Positions 39,101-47,564 of a DNA stretch of 64,000 nucleotides are shown here, in pieces. Made by a program: the position numbers and the translations under genes. The DNA is from Dolichospermum planctonicum (GTDB lineage: Bacteria > Cyanobacteriota > Cyanobacteriia > Cyanobacteriales > Nostocaceae). Under the pieces are notes generated by a model. That model was not told the origin of the DNA. It was given only the letters and a program-made list of their open reading frames with translations, and did not search any database. The stretch's first letter is position 1. The number at the start of each line of letters is the position of its first letter. Location of the stretch: the NCBI RefSeq assembly GCF_005402965.1, contig NZ_BJCF01000024.1, forward strand, positions 1 to 64,000, in the 5' to 3' direction.

Positions 39101-40032
39101 TGTTACGTTCTACCATTCACACCCGCATTAAAGGTGATGCTGGATTGAAAAGACAAAAGATTGCATTTGTTCCCGTTGGTTCTATTGGAGATGAAGAATT
39201 ATTACATTTAATGTCTGATGATGTGCAGAGTTTTTTACAAGAGGCACGAGTTTTTATTTATGATGATCACTCAGATGATCGTAAAGGTACAGTGAAAAAA
39301 ACTCAGCAGTTAATAGAAGAAATATTTGCTAATTTTAAACTAACTGGTCGCGCACCAGATAGAAATACTAGATCTTATATTGAGTATCACACTTTAGAAG
39401 CATTTGTCCAAGTGGTTTCTAAAAATTCTAGTCAGTTATTACCATCTTTAGAGAATACAGATTTAATCATTCCTGAAAATTTAACTTGTATTGGTGATTT
39501 CTGGATAGAAGATTGGGGAAAAAGAAAAATAGAGGAAAAATTCAATTTTGAAGGATGGCGTAAAAATACTGGCAAAAAAATTGATGAACTTTTAAGCAAA
39601 CTCTGGGTTATTTGTAATGAAAAATCTGAGTTTCCTCCTAAACTTAAACGTCCAGCACGAGAACTATATATAATTTTACAGCAAGAACAAGAGGCATTAA
39701 CTCAAGAATATTCAACATTGCAAAATTTACAAACAGAAAATATTATTGTGAGTATTCCTTTAGACTATCCCCATTTTTGGAACAAACAAGAACTAGATAC
39801 TCCAAAACAGAGACTAGAAGATCCAGAATTATGGCAGAAATCTCTAGGAAAAACTTTAACACCACAAGGTTTAGTAATGCCCGTAATAGCCGAATATGAT
39901 GATATTCCTTGGGTAGCTGTAGCAGATAGAAGAGTTTTTGATCAATTGGAAACTACTTTTAGCGATCGCTATTTTATGATATCTAGTGAATTAAATTTAC
40001 TCAATACTATCTTATTAGAAGATAATCTATAA
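36178..40032 (+). CDS. Helicase-type ATPase with possible N-terminal nuclease-like domain, second gene of a two-gene unit
   Basis: 1284 residues from the ATG at 36178 (AAGGA ten bases upstream); an earlier in-frame ATG at 36091 overlaps the preceding gene and is less likely. Residues 1-200 are unassigned but include RADFLLWLSPDE...FCFEFSYN (D155, E179), which may be a degenerate PD-(D/E)XK core. Helicase motifs: Walker A EGNPGIGKTT (about 442-451), motif II MVDEVTGD (D654, E655), motif V MTSSGARGVSFP (about 873-884) and motif VI AQLIYRGRG (907-914). The motif V-VI block resembles superfamily 2 proteins. A 190-residue spacer between Walker A and motif II is unusually long. The C-terminal 250 residues are unassigned. 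It likely acts with the 1063-residue protein on nucleic acid. Confidence 0.78.
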   Translation: MQISFLDQASLWGQVFEIAVKRGVLQKLIHEKLLINNHPIVEDWQKFKNADIKNQLIKTLKLTDQNYQEWVESMVRHLLVLGYGLGWTTTRECLKKTPVSKLKLEAIWCPLVFPGEIQKPDIEPEKTAKEFKQAFNLTGNPDLGLVKKGKPARADFLLWLSPDENSTTKKRDHFIFCFEFSYNAPNELADFSHENAHREEVSRYARYIDSRGVFSRVCAEVEGEEFSISEKIKNHLLPFSGSDKPLYKLCQASSYTEQLIHSLKTKGRLEGACIARAIAITSNGCESIAANFNDQPDTRIELMKSLGKAYRNTIKLENDTPNKLNEEIITVFKRLVQSLPGDFSKQAKQLIPEPNLETNISYRFQENIEGFYNSNQEVSRENIILAVEETEALHKFFDGNPQDHLIKELPQTEKIQLRKVHESAVIASLNSAQTGKINVIALEGNPGIGKTTAVVKFLEKQSEGFMFLYISPRVVINRDVTDKLARKNGNYSGISTLTTNANLINLAPKWYKEKYNSQRFIDSAVVFDGVENLNLPDGKTIFITPTEEHEIAAKIVSATKAKNALNERDYKIESIRRPGVLKTLATSARKLLELNPKINQLVMTAATQGYRSLDEKTTINALEELFKNKADSKPGIRERSEFSQRIPTIIAMVDEVTGDGAGALFVHKLEQWLHKQFIEHFEEKKSPFKVILIMADASLSNEVILNNYLSHKIKAPDKVLLSKSRGNEPFRMTGTNVKVGLRKYPTVHIMTNSYPASQLTVEYSMQLAKVTPGLTKDGRKQTIRQAIREKLDTENLNNAYKEIAKGLKEGAEQLIFFAQDKAFLRQLRSRLTEGKDALCKKEDVAILDHSILPHERLELVKENTRDKKRVFLMTSSGARGVSFPKTDWIIATIPRFNIESALMEVAQLIYRGRGMYTDSETGLQVSGDNKNRHLVMLINDCIIEDDIEDNIEDKKRDFTRRWLRQSSDLLTLLMMLRSTIHTRIKGDAGLKRQKIAFVPVGSIGDEELLHLMSDDVQSFLQEARVFIYDDHSDDRKGTVKKTQQLIEEIFANFKLTGRAPDRNTRSYIEYHTLEAFVQVVSKNSSQLLPSLENTDLIIPENLTCIGDFWIEDWGKRKIEEKFNFEGWRKNTGKKIDELLSKLWVICNEKSEFPPKLKRPARELYIILQQEQEALTQEYSTLQNLQTENIIVSIPLDYPHFWNKQELDTPKQRLEDPELWQKSLGKTLTPQGLVMPVIAEYDDIPWVAVADRRVFDQLETTFSDRYFMISSELNLLNTILLEDNL

Positions 40033-40107
40033 TCATCAGATATCCGACTTATTCAAAAAATCGGGTATTTGAATGATATCCTAATAAAAAATACGAGGTG
40101 AAGTCTC

Positions 40108-40758
40108 ATGCTAACCATAGCACCCGCTCACTCCCACCGCGCTATACTCGCTAATATTTCTTGGCACACTTTTGAAACCATTTTAACAGAAATGGGCAAT
40201 CATCGCGCTACCCGTCTAGCCTACAACCAGGGAACACTAGAAATTATGACTCCTTTAATGCCTCATGAACATAATAAAAGACTGATAGAAAAGCTCATTG
40301 ATAATTTAGCAGAGGAACTTAATCTTAATATTAAAAGTACCGGTTCAGTGACCTGTAAACGTCAAGATTTAGCCAAAGGTGTAGAACCAGATTCTAGTTT
40401 TTACATCCAAAATGAACCGATAATGCGAAATAAACAAACTCTAGATTTGACTCAAGATCCTCCACCAGATTTAATTATAGAAGTTGATTATACCAGCGCT
40501 TCCCTGGATAGATTACCGATTTATTTGGCCTTAGGTGTTCCCGAAGTTTGGCGTTATGATCATCCAGTAATGCAGATTTATCAACTCAGTAATGGTGTTT
40601 ATATTCCCTGTGACGTTTCTCCCACCTTTGCCAATTTACCCCTAACCACAGAAATTCCCCGCTTTTTAGCTCAAAGTCTGGAAATCGGCGAAATTTCTAT
40701 GATTCGTTCCTTTCGTGCTTGGGTACAAAAATCAAAAATAGAACTCACACAGAAATGA
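40108..40758 (+). CDS. Uma2 family endonuclease-like protein (DUF820)
   Basis: 216 residues. Family motifs: RLAYNQGTLEIMTPLMPHEHNKRL, KRQDLAKGVEPDSSFYI (metal-binding Asp), PDLIIEVDYTSASLDRLPIY (acidic pair) and VPEVWRYD. It follows the large helicase gene by 75 bp; an imperfect palindrome (ATCCGACTTATTCAAAAAATCGGGTAT) lies in the gap. It may be a chance neighbour, since Uma2 genes are scattered throughout these genomes, or a nuclease subunit of the unit upstream. Confidence 0.9.
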   Translation: MLTIAPAHSHRAILANISWHTFETILTEMGNHRATRLAYNQGTLEIMTPLMPHEHNKRLIEKLIDNLAEELNLNIKSTGSVTCKRQDLAKGVEPDSSFYIQNEPIMRNKQTLDLTQDPPPDLIIEVDYTSASLDRLPIYLALGVPEVWRYDHPVMQIYQLSNGVYIPCDVSPTFANLPLTTEIPRFLAQSLEIGEISMIRSFRAWVQKSKIELTQK

Positions 40759-40780
40759 TGACATAGCGAATTAATATGGC

Positions 40781-41188
40781 TAAATATTGTGCTGTGGGCA
40801 TCTTACCTGCTTTAATTGCTTATAATTATACTAAATATTGTGCTGTGGGCATATTACCTGCTATGATTGCTTATAATTATACTAAATATTGTGCTGTGGG
40901 CATCTTACCTGCTTTAATTGCTTATAATTATACTAAATCTTGTGCTATGGGCATCTTACCTGCTATGATTGCTTATAATTATACTAAATATTGTGCTGTG
41001 GGCATCTTACCTGCTATGATTGCTTATAATTATACTAAATATTGTGCTGTGGGCATCTTACCTGCTATGATTGCTTATAATTATACTAAATCTTGTGGTG
41101 CGGGCATCTTGCCCGCTATAATTGCTTATAATTATACTAAATCTTGTGGTGCGGGCATCTTGCCTGCTATAATTAGACAAATTCAATC
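40781..41188 (+). repeat. 51-bp minisatellite, 8 units, open in frame
   Basis: Eight units of 51 bp (unit landmarks at 40791, 40842, 40893 and so on to 41148). Each unit contains a drifted form of the GCGGGCATCTTGCCCGC hairpin plus TTATAATTATACTAAAT. The last two units keep the ancestral GTGCGGGCATCTTGCC form; the first six have drifted to GTGGGCATCTTACC. Because 51 is a multiple of three, the array keeps one frame open (40776-41201, 141 residues) and would encode YCAVGILPALIAYNYTK-like repeats. No ribosome-binding site is evident before 40776. I treat it as repeat DNA rather than a gene. Confidence 0.85.
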
Positions 41189-41210
41189 CAGTACAGTTTA
41201 AGTAAAATAC

Positions 41211-41242
41211 CCCTCTCCGTCCTGGAGAGGAGTTAAGGTGAG
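41211..41242. repeat. Dispersed repeat CCCTCTCC-GGAGAGG
   Basis: CCCTCTCC-GTCCT-GGAGAGG followed by AGTTAAGGTGAG, a hairpin lying just past the 3' end of the minus-strand SPFH gene. It belongs to the same repeat type that is captured in frame in the type IIG gene at 45746. Confidence 0.55.
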
Positions 41243-41268
41243 CTTTATCGCAGTAAGTCAAATTAAAC

Positions 41269-43359
41269 CTATATCTGAATGTTGTGACTCGCTGGTTCAG
41301 GTTTAATAATAATGGGATTGGGAAGAGATGGTGGTTTAGATACCTTTGTTTCTGCTTGTGTTTGTCCTGTTTGATTCCAGAGAATCATTGAGAGTAAACC
41401 ATCTACTAAACTGTTACTATTACCATTACCATTGCTGCTACTTACCGTAATGTCAGGTATAATACGGACATTGCGATCGCCTATAATTTGCATTAATTGC
41501 ATCGCCGTATAACCTTGTTTTCCTAAAGCTTCCACACCGGCGAGGTAGGTTTCCGCTTTAGCGTTACCTGTGGCGCGAATACCTTCAGCCTCCGCGACAG
41601 CTTTCAGTTTAATGGCTTCCGCTTCACCGGTTGCTTGCTGAATTTGGGCGTTAGCTTGCAATTGGGCAATTGTCACACCTTGTTCTGATTGTACCAAATC
41701 TTGCTGAATATCAGCTAATGCTGTTTCCCTGACCAACATTTGTCGTTGGGTTTCGGCCATTTGCTGCACTTCGTAAGTTTTACGTTGTTCCTCCGCGATT
41801 TTCCGTTCTGTCAAAGTGTGCATTAATTCTTTCGGGGGCGTAATTAAACCAATTAAAGAATCCACAGCTTGCACATCATAGGCACGCAAAGCAGATTTAA
41901 CGTATTCAGAAGCTTCTATTTGGCGCTCGCTACGGGCAATCAAGAAATCCAAAATGGTATATTCTTGAGCGGAATTACGGAAATAATTGCCCACAATGGG
42001 ACGCAAAACTTGGTCAATGACATTTTGCATCGAACCTAAGCGAGAAATCACTTTTGGCGCGTCTGAAGCCCCAATGTGGATAATTTGAAATATCTCTAAA
42101 TCAAAGCTAAAACCATCAAATGACAGCAGTTTTAACGCCTTCAAATTAGTATCATATCCGTGCTGTCCAGTGATTCTGTCAGTAAAGTTTAAAACAATAT
42201 TCGTCGTCGGTACTAACTCAACTTTCATCACCTTAGTATTGAGCGGGTGTTTTCCTGGATACAATGGTTCAACCCAAACCCCCTTATGTCCTTGATTGAC
42301 CAAGTTTCCGTGAGTAAAAGCCGCACCACTGACATCTTCCTGATCTTCACCAACAAAAGAAATCACCACACCGACATAACCAATGGGAATTTCCGTCATC
42401 CGTACTTGTTCGATATTTACCAACCAAGGGTTGAGATTCCACGAACCCGATAATAATACCTGTTCTTGTAAACCCCGTTGTCCCCCAGCATCAATAAATT
42501 TTTGACCATTTTGAAAGTTATCATGGCCACCAATCAAACGTCCAGCAATTTCACCTGCTGGAATTGGTGAACCATCTAACGTGGTGACAATACCAACTTT
42601 GTCTGCTGCTACTTCATAAATACGCAATTGTTCTGGACGCATACCATGGGTAGTGGCATTTGCAGTCGTAATAACTTTAAACAGAGCAGTGTTAATCCGG
42701 TAAGTACCAGCGGTAATAAAAGCAATTTGTCGTCCTTTTTCGCCACCTTTCGTCAAAAATTTGCGAGCATCTTGAAAATTATCACATTCGACAATTTTGC
42801 CCAAAATCCGCTCTGGAGGGTTAGAAGCCCCATCAGCGGCGACAACCAGAGCGATTTCTCCTTGGGGGACAATGATTACCGGCTCTTTTTTGACAGCATA
42901 CTGCCAAGGCCAATAACCCCAGTGCCAACCAGGGGCCAGGGTATCTGCTTGTAAACCGGCTTCACCATTTAAAGCGATTAATCTATTAGGGGGTAATACT
43001 TTACCAGAAAAGGTAAATTTTCTCACAACAATGCCCACCTCGCGCTCACCGATAACTACCAGTCCACCGAAGAAAATACAACCACCAATAATGATCACAG
43101 GAACAATGATTAAAGGTTCAATTCCCATGGCTTGATAAGGAATTTGGCGAGTTACAGACTGGGTAATTACGGGCTGAGTTTGACTAGTTTTGGTTGATAT
43201 TGATACAGAGGTTATTTCTTTTGCTGCTGGTGTTTCTCTGGAAGTGGCATGGGCAGCATTAACACCACCTATTAAAGATAGGGCAGCGATCGCAGATGTA
43301 GCCAATGTCACGATTTTATTGTACTTACTCTTACCCACGGAAAATGCAAAGCTTTTCAT
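41269..43359 (-). CDS. SPFH/Band 7 (flotillin-like) membrane protein
   Basis: 696 residues from the ATG at 43359, which has GAGG upstream; ATG at 43374 would add five residues. The N-terminus has a signal-like segment (KIVTLATSAIAALSLIGGVNAAHA), then a second transmembrane helix (LIIVPVIIIGGCIFFGGLVVIG, about 85-105). The SPFH domain follows. Two similar blocks (DNFQDARKFLTKGGEKGRQI and DNFQNGQKFIDAGGQRGLQE) indicate an internal duplication. The C-terminal 200 residues are a long coiled coil rich in Ala/Glu/Gln (AEAIKLKAVAEAEGIRATGN), as in flotillins. It probably scaffolds membrane microdomains; its specific role here is unknown. Confidence 0.85.
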   Translation of the reverse strand: MKSFAFSVGKSKYNKIVTLATSAIAALSLIGGVNAAHATSRETPAAKEITSVSISTKTSQTQPVITQSVTRQIPYQAMGIEPLIIVPVIIIGGCIFFGGLVVIGEREVGIVVRKFTFSGKVLPPNRLIALNGEAGLQADTLAPGWHWGYWPWQYAVKKEPVIIVPQGEIALVVAADGASNPPERILGKIVECDNFQDARKFLTKGGEKGRQIAFITAGTYRINTALFKVITTANATTHGMRPEQLRIYEVAADKVGIVTTLDGSPIPAGEIAGRLIGGHDNFQNGQKFIDAGGQRGLQEQVLLSGSWNLNPWLVNIEQVRMTEIPIGYVGVVISFVGEDQEDVSGAAFTHGNLVNQGHKGVWVEPLYPGKHPLNTKVMKVELVPTTNIVLNFTDRITGQHGYDTNLKALKLLSFDGFSFDLEIFQIIHIGASDAPKVISRLGSMQNVIDQVLRPIVGNYFRNSAQEYTILDFLIARSERQIEASEYVKSALRAYDVQAVDSLIGLITPPKELMHTLTERKIAEEQRKTYEVQQMAETQRQMLVRETALADIQQDLVQSEQGVTIAQLQANAQIQQATGEAEAIKLKAVAEAEGIRATGNAKAETYLAGVEALGKQGYTAMQLMQIIGDRNVRIIPDITVSSSNGNGNSNSLVDGLLSMILWNQTGQTQAETKVSKPPSLPNPIIIKPEPASHNIQI

Positions 43360-43620
43360 ATATGTGTACCTCATTGGGGAAATAATTATCTAATTTGTGA
43401 CTTCACTATGAATCAGCCTGTTTCCTTAAATCCTATCTAAATTTTTTACCAGATTGATTCATCCGTTTAAGAAGCGCTTATAAGCTGCTTTTTACAAAAC
43501 TTATTTTATTTATGTAAGTATTTTGGGAAGTTAGTGGTAGAATAAAAACGGGGTTAACGCCAGACTCTAACATTACTTTAACTCTTTTCAAAATCACAAA
43601 TTCTAAAAGGTGTATCTATT

Positions 43621-43704
43621 ATGGCTAATAACTTCGTCTGGGTTAACGTAACTACCTTAAATGGCACTCTTTGGGATAATGGAACTCTATCATCGCTACA
43701 ATAG
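43621..43704 (+). other. 27-codon open frame, possible small peptide or gene remnant
   Basis: MANNFVWVNVTTLNGTLWDN, then GTLSSLQ and stop, preceded by AAAGGTG 12 bases upstream. It sits in a 391-bp gap between the divergent SPFH and type IIG genes. The sequence looks like the N-terminus of a longer protein cut off by a stop. The rest of the gap (43375-43620 and 43705-43765) is AT-rich and should hold both promoters; TAGAAT at 43541 is a candidate -10. Confidence 0.25.
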
Positions 43705-43765
43705 GAAAAGAAATATTTATTAATGATAAAATTATTATTTATTTGATAATTTTTGGTAATTCAAT

Positions 43766-46700
43766 ATGATTAACAATAAAATTCAACCTAGACAAGCATT
43801 AAACAAAGGATTTCTGAGAATTAAACCAATTAGAAATGAGTTTGAGATATTTAAAAGGAATCTGATTACACTAATTAATCAAATTGATGAAAATGAAAGA
43901 GAGGAATTTCATAAAAATATTCTTACTGATTTTTTGAAAAATACCTATTATGGTGCTGATTACTTAATCAATATTAAAGCAAATAATGACCTAGTAATTT
44001 ATAATGGCAAAGATACTAAAAGCAGTGTTGGTGTGATTTTAGAAGCTAAAAAGGTAAATAACAATGAAATGCTCAAGGTTGATAATTTAAATACTAAAGC
44101 ATTACAACAATTAGTTTTATACTTTTTACGAGAACGGATTACAAATAAAAATCCAGAAATTAAATATTTAATTGCTACTAATGTTTATGAATGGTTTGTT
44201 TTTGATGCGACAATTTTTGAAAATTTGTTTGCTCAGAATACACAATTAGTCAAGCAATTTAATGATTTTGAAGAAAAACGTCTATCTAATTCTCGTACTG
44301 ATTTTTTTTATCAAGAAATTGCTCAACCCGCAATAGATGAAATTCAAAATCAATTAGTTTTTACACATTTTGATATTAGGGATTATCAACAGTATTTAAT
44401 TAATCAAAATCCGGAAAATGATCAGAAACTGATTCCTTTATTTAAGCTGTTTTCACCACAGCATTTATTGAAGCTACCTACTACTAATGATAGTAATAGT
44501 TTAAATAAAAACTTTTATAGTGAATTACTACACATTCTTGGTTTAACGGAAATTAAAGAAGGTAGTAAAAAATTAATTCAGCGTAAATCAATTCATGAAA
44601 GGGAACAGGGTTCATTAATTGAAAATACTATGACTCGATTGCAAGAATTACGCAAGATTGATAGATTAGAAAATTCAGAACAATTTGGAGAAAACAGCGA
44701 AGACAGACTTTTTAATATTAGTTTAGAATTAGCTATTACTTGGATTAATCGCATTCTCTTTTTAAAATTATTAGAATCTCAATTAATCAACTATCATCAA
44801 GGTAATAAGTCTTTTGCATTTCTCAATTTAGCAAAAATTCAAGATTTTAGTAATCTCAACCGTTTATTTTTTGGTGTTTTATCTCATAAACCAGAGGAAA
44901 GAGAAGAACATATAAAAAATCTTGTTGCTAATATTCCTTATTTGAATAGTTCTTTATTTGAAGTATCAGAAATTGAACATCAAACAATAGTTATTAGTAA
45001 TTTAGTCAATGATGAGAAACTTTCTATTTTTAATCATACAGTTCTTAAAGATAATCATGATCATAAACGTACAGGAAAATTAAAAGCACTAGAATATATT
45101 TTTGAATTTCTTGATGCTTACGATTTTAGTAGTGAAGGTACAGAAGAAATCCAAGAAGAAAGTAAAACGTTGATTAATGCGTCTGTTTTAGGGTTGATTT
45201 TTGAAAAAATTAACGGTTATAAAGATGGTTCTTTCTTCACTCCTGGCTTTATTACTATGTATATGTGTCGGGAAACTATCCGCAGAGCAGTTTTACAGAA
45301 GTTCAGGGAAATTAAAGGTTGGAACTGTAAAAATATGGATGAATTATATGATAGAATTACAGATAAAAAAGAAGCTAATCAGATTATTAATAGTTTAAAA
45401 ATTTGTGATCCAGCAGTCGGTTCTGGACATTTTTTAGTTTCAGCTTTAAATGAAATTATTACTATTAAAAGTGAGTTAAAAATTTTACTTGATAAACAAG
45501 GTAGAACTTTAAGAGATTATCATCTAGAAATCGAAAATGATGAGTTAATTATTACAGATGATGACGGAAAATTTTTCACATATAATCCTAAAAATCCAGA
45601 AAGTAGACGCATACAAGAAACACTTTTTTATGAAAAACAGACAATTATTGAAAATTGTTTATTTGGTGTAGATATAAATCCTAACTCAGTAAAAATTTGT
45701 CGGTTACGTTTGTGGATTGAACTTTTAAAGAATGCTTATTATAAGACCTCACCCCTAACCCCTCTCCTACAAGGAGAGGGGAATTTAGGAGAACTACAAA
45801 CTTTACCAAATATTGATATTAATATTAAAACTGGTAATTCTTTAATTAGTCGTTTTCCTTTAAATTGGGATTTACGGACGATTTTGAAAAAAAGTGATTG
45901 GAATATTGAAAGTTATAGAAATGCTATAAAAACCTATCTCCACCCTGATAATAAAGATCAAAAACAGGAAATGGAACGATTAATTAATGATATTAAGGGT
46001 AATATAAGCACAGAAATTAGTAGCAATGATCCGAACATAGAGAAACGAAATCAAAAAATTGCAGAACTTCGTCATTTACGAGATCAAAAGTCATTATTTG
46101 TAGAAAGTAAAGCAGAAGCAAAAAGTCGTCAAAAAAAGCAAGAAAAGTTAGAACAAGAAATTAATCAACTCAATGCTGAAATTGAAGATAAAAAAAGCGG
46201 TAAATTTTATCAAAATGCTTTTGAATGGCGGTTTGAATTTCCTGAAGTTTTGAATGATGAAGGTGATTTTATCGGTTTTGATGTCGTAATTGGAAATCCT
46301 CCTTATATTTCACTATCTAAAATTAAAGAAAAAAATCAAACGGCTTATTTTGAAAATAATTATCAAACTTATACAAAGGGTGCAGATATTTATTGCTTGT
46401 TTTACGAGAAAGGAAGTTGTTTATTAAGAAAAGAAGGATTTTTAACTTACATTACTTCTAATTCTTGGTTAAAAACTATTTATGGTGATTTACTGAAAAA
46501 ATATTTAATTGAAAATCTGCAACCTCAGACTTTATTAAATATCGAAGATATGCAAATTTTTGAGGAAGCTACTGTAGAATCAAATATTATCATCTTGAAA
46601 AAAGATCAAGTTAATGAATTTTTTGATGTTGCTAGTCTCAATAATAATTATCTTGTCGGTTCTTCATTAGATGAGTATTTCGATAAAAATTGTTTTCAAT

Positions 46701-47548
46701 TTATAATACCTAATACATCAGAATGGATTATCGGTAATGAAGAAACCGTAAGTTTGAAACAAAAAATAGAGCAATCCTCTAAACTTTTAAAAGAATTTGA
46801 TATTAATATTAATAGAGGTTTGCTTACTGGACTAAATGCAGCTTTTATTATCAATGAAGAAACTAAAAATCAATTAATTGCTGAAAGCTCTAATTCTGCT
46901 GAAATAATTCAGCCAATTTTAAGAGGTAGAGACTTAAAAAAATATAGTTATGAATTTTCTGGATTTTATCTAATTAATACACATAATGGAGTTGCAAAAA
47001 ATAATATTGAGAGAATTAAAGTTAAAGAAAATTATCCATTTATCTATAATTATCTGCTTTCTTTTCTTCCTGAAATAAAACAACGACAAGATCAGGGTAA
47101 GCATTGGACAAATCTTAGAAATTGCGCTTATTTAGAAGATTTTCATAAACCTAAAATTGTTTGGGGTGAAATTTCTGATCAACCCAAATTTGCTTTTGAT
47201 GACTCTAACTATTATGCTGAAGCTACTACATTTTTAATGACTGGTGAGAAACTTAAATATTTGTTAGCAATTTTAAATTCAAAACTATCAGAATGGTATT
47301 TTAACCAGATTTCAACTACTACAGGAATGGGTACAAATAGATGGAAAAAGTATAAAATTGAAATGTTACCCATTAAAGAACCTACGGAAACTGAAGAATT
47401 GTTATTAGAAAAAATAGTTAATCAAATCCTCTCCGCTAAAAAATCAGATGCAAAAGCAGATACAACTGCATTAGAAGCAGAAATAGATCAGTTAGTTTAT
47501 CAACTTTACGAACTAACAGCAGAAGAGATAAAAATTATAGCAGGATAA
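43766..47548 (+). CDS. Type IIG restriction-modification enzyme (Eco57I/MmeI-like, single chain)
   Basis: 1260 residues combining nuclease, methyltransferase and DNA recognition. Nuclease: residues 60-96 with D75 and E93-A-K95 (DLVIYNG...VILEAKK), a PD-(D/E)XK site. Methyltransferase: motif I DPAVGSGHFLVSAL (D548) and motif IV GNPPYI (NPPY 844-847), the N6-adenine gamma-class signature. The C-terminal 300 residues (target recognition; ILRGRDLKKYSYEF, ILNSKLSEWYFNQIS) resemble TaqI-type specificity domains. It needs no partner genes. A dispersed repeat is captured in frame at residues 661-676. Recognition sequence cannot be predicted. Confidence 0.92.
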   Translation: MINNKIQPRQALNKGFLRIKPIRNEFEIFKRNLITLINQIDENEREEFHKNILTDFLKNTYYGADYLINIKANNDLVIYNGKDTKSSVGVILEAKKVNNNEMLKVDNLNTKALQQLVLYFLRERITNKNPEIKYLIATNVYEWFVFDATIFENLFAQNTQLVKQFNDFEEKRLSNSRTDFFYQEIAQPAIDEIQNQLVFTHFDIRDYQQYLINQNPENDQKLIPLFKLFSPQHLLKLPTTNDSNSLNKNFYSELLHILGLTEIKEGSKKLIQRKSIHEREQGSLIENTMTRLQELRKIDRLENSEQFGENSEDRLFNISLELAITWINRILFLKLLESQLINYHQGNKSFAFLNLAKIQDFSNLNRLFFGVLSHKPEEREEHIKNLVANIPYLNSSLFEVSEIEHQTIVISNLVNDEKLSIFNHTVLKDNHDHKRTGKLKALEYIFEFLDAYDFSSEGTEEIQEESKTLINASVLGLIFEKINGYKDGSFFTPGFITMYMCRETIRRAVLQKFREIKGWNCKNMDELYDRITDKKEANQIINSLKICDPAVGSGHFLVSALNEIITIKSELKILLDKQGRTLRDYHLEIENDELIITDDDGKFFTYNPKNPESRRIQETLFYEKQTIIENCLFGVDINPNSVKICRLRLWIELLKNAYYKTSPLTPLLQGEGNLGELQTLPNIDINIKTGNSLISRFPLNWDLRTILKKSDWNIESYRNAIKTYLHPDNKDQKQEMERLINDIKGNISTEISSNDPNIEKRNQKIAELRHLRDQKSLFVESKAEAKSRQKKQEKLEQEINQLNAEIEDKKSGKFYQNAFEWRFEFPEVLNDEGDFIGFDVVIGNPPYISLSKIKEKNQTAYFENNYQTYTKGADIYCLFYEKGSCLLRKEGFLTYITSNSWLKTIYGDLLKKYLIENLQPQTLLNIEDMQIFEEATVESNIIILKKDQVNEFFDVASLNNNYLVGSSLDEYFDKNCFQFIIPNTSEWIIGNEETVSLKQKIEQSSKLLKEFDININRGLLTGLNAAFIINEETKNQLIAESSNSAEIIQPILRGRDLKKYSYEFSGFYLINTHNGVAKNNIERIKVKENYPFIYNYLLSFLPEIKQRQDQGKHWTNLRNCAYLEDFHKPKIVWGEISDQPKFAFDDSNYYAEATTFLMTGEKLKYLLAILNSKLSEWYFNQISTTTGMGTNRWKKYKIEMLPIKEPTETEELLLEKIVNQILSAKKSDAKADTTALEAEIDQLVYQLYELTAEEIKIIAG
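45746..45797 (+). repeat. Dispersed repeat captured in frame inside the type IIG gene
   Basis: ACCTCACCCCTAACCCCTCT then CCTACAAGGAGAGGGGAATT is the common cyanobacterial CCCCTCTCC-GGAGAGGGG hairpin repeat. It is translated as TSPLTPLLQGEGNLG without breaking the frame and lies between methylase motifs I and IV, likely in a surface loop. Confidence 0.75.
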
Positions 47549-47564
47549 ACACCACAAATCTTAC

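Noticed and set aside
40776-41201. A 141-codon open frame as a protein gene
   Set aside because: The frame is open because the 51-bp unit is a multiple of three. There is no ribosome-binding site and the DNA core belongs to a dispersed repeat family. It is listed as a repeat, with the coding possibility kept as a finding.
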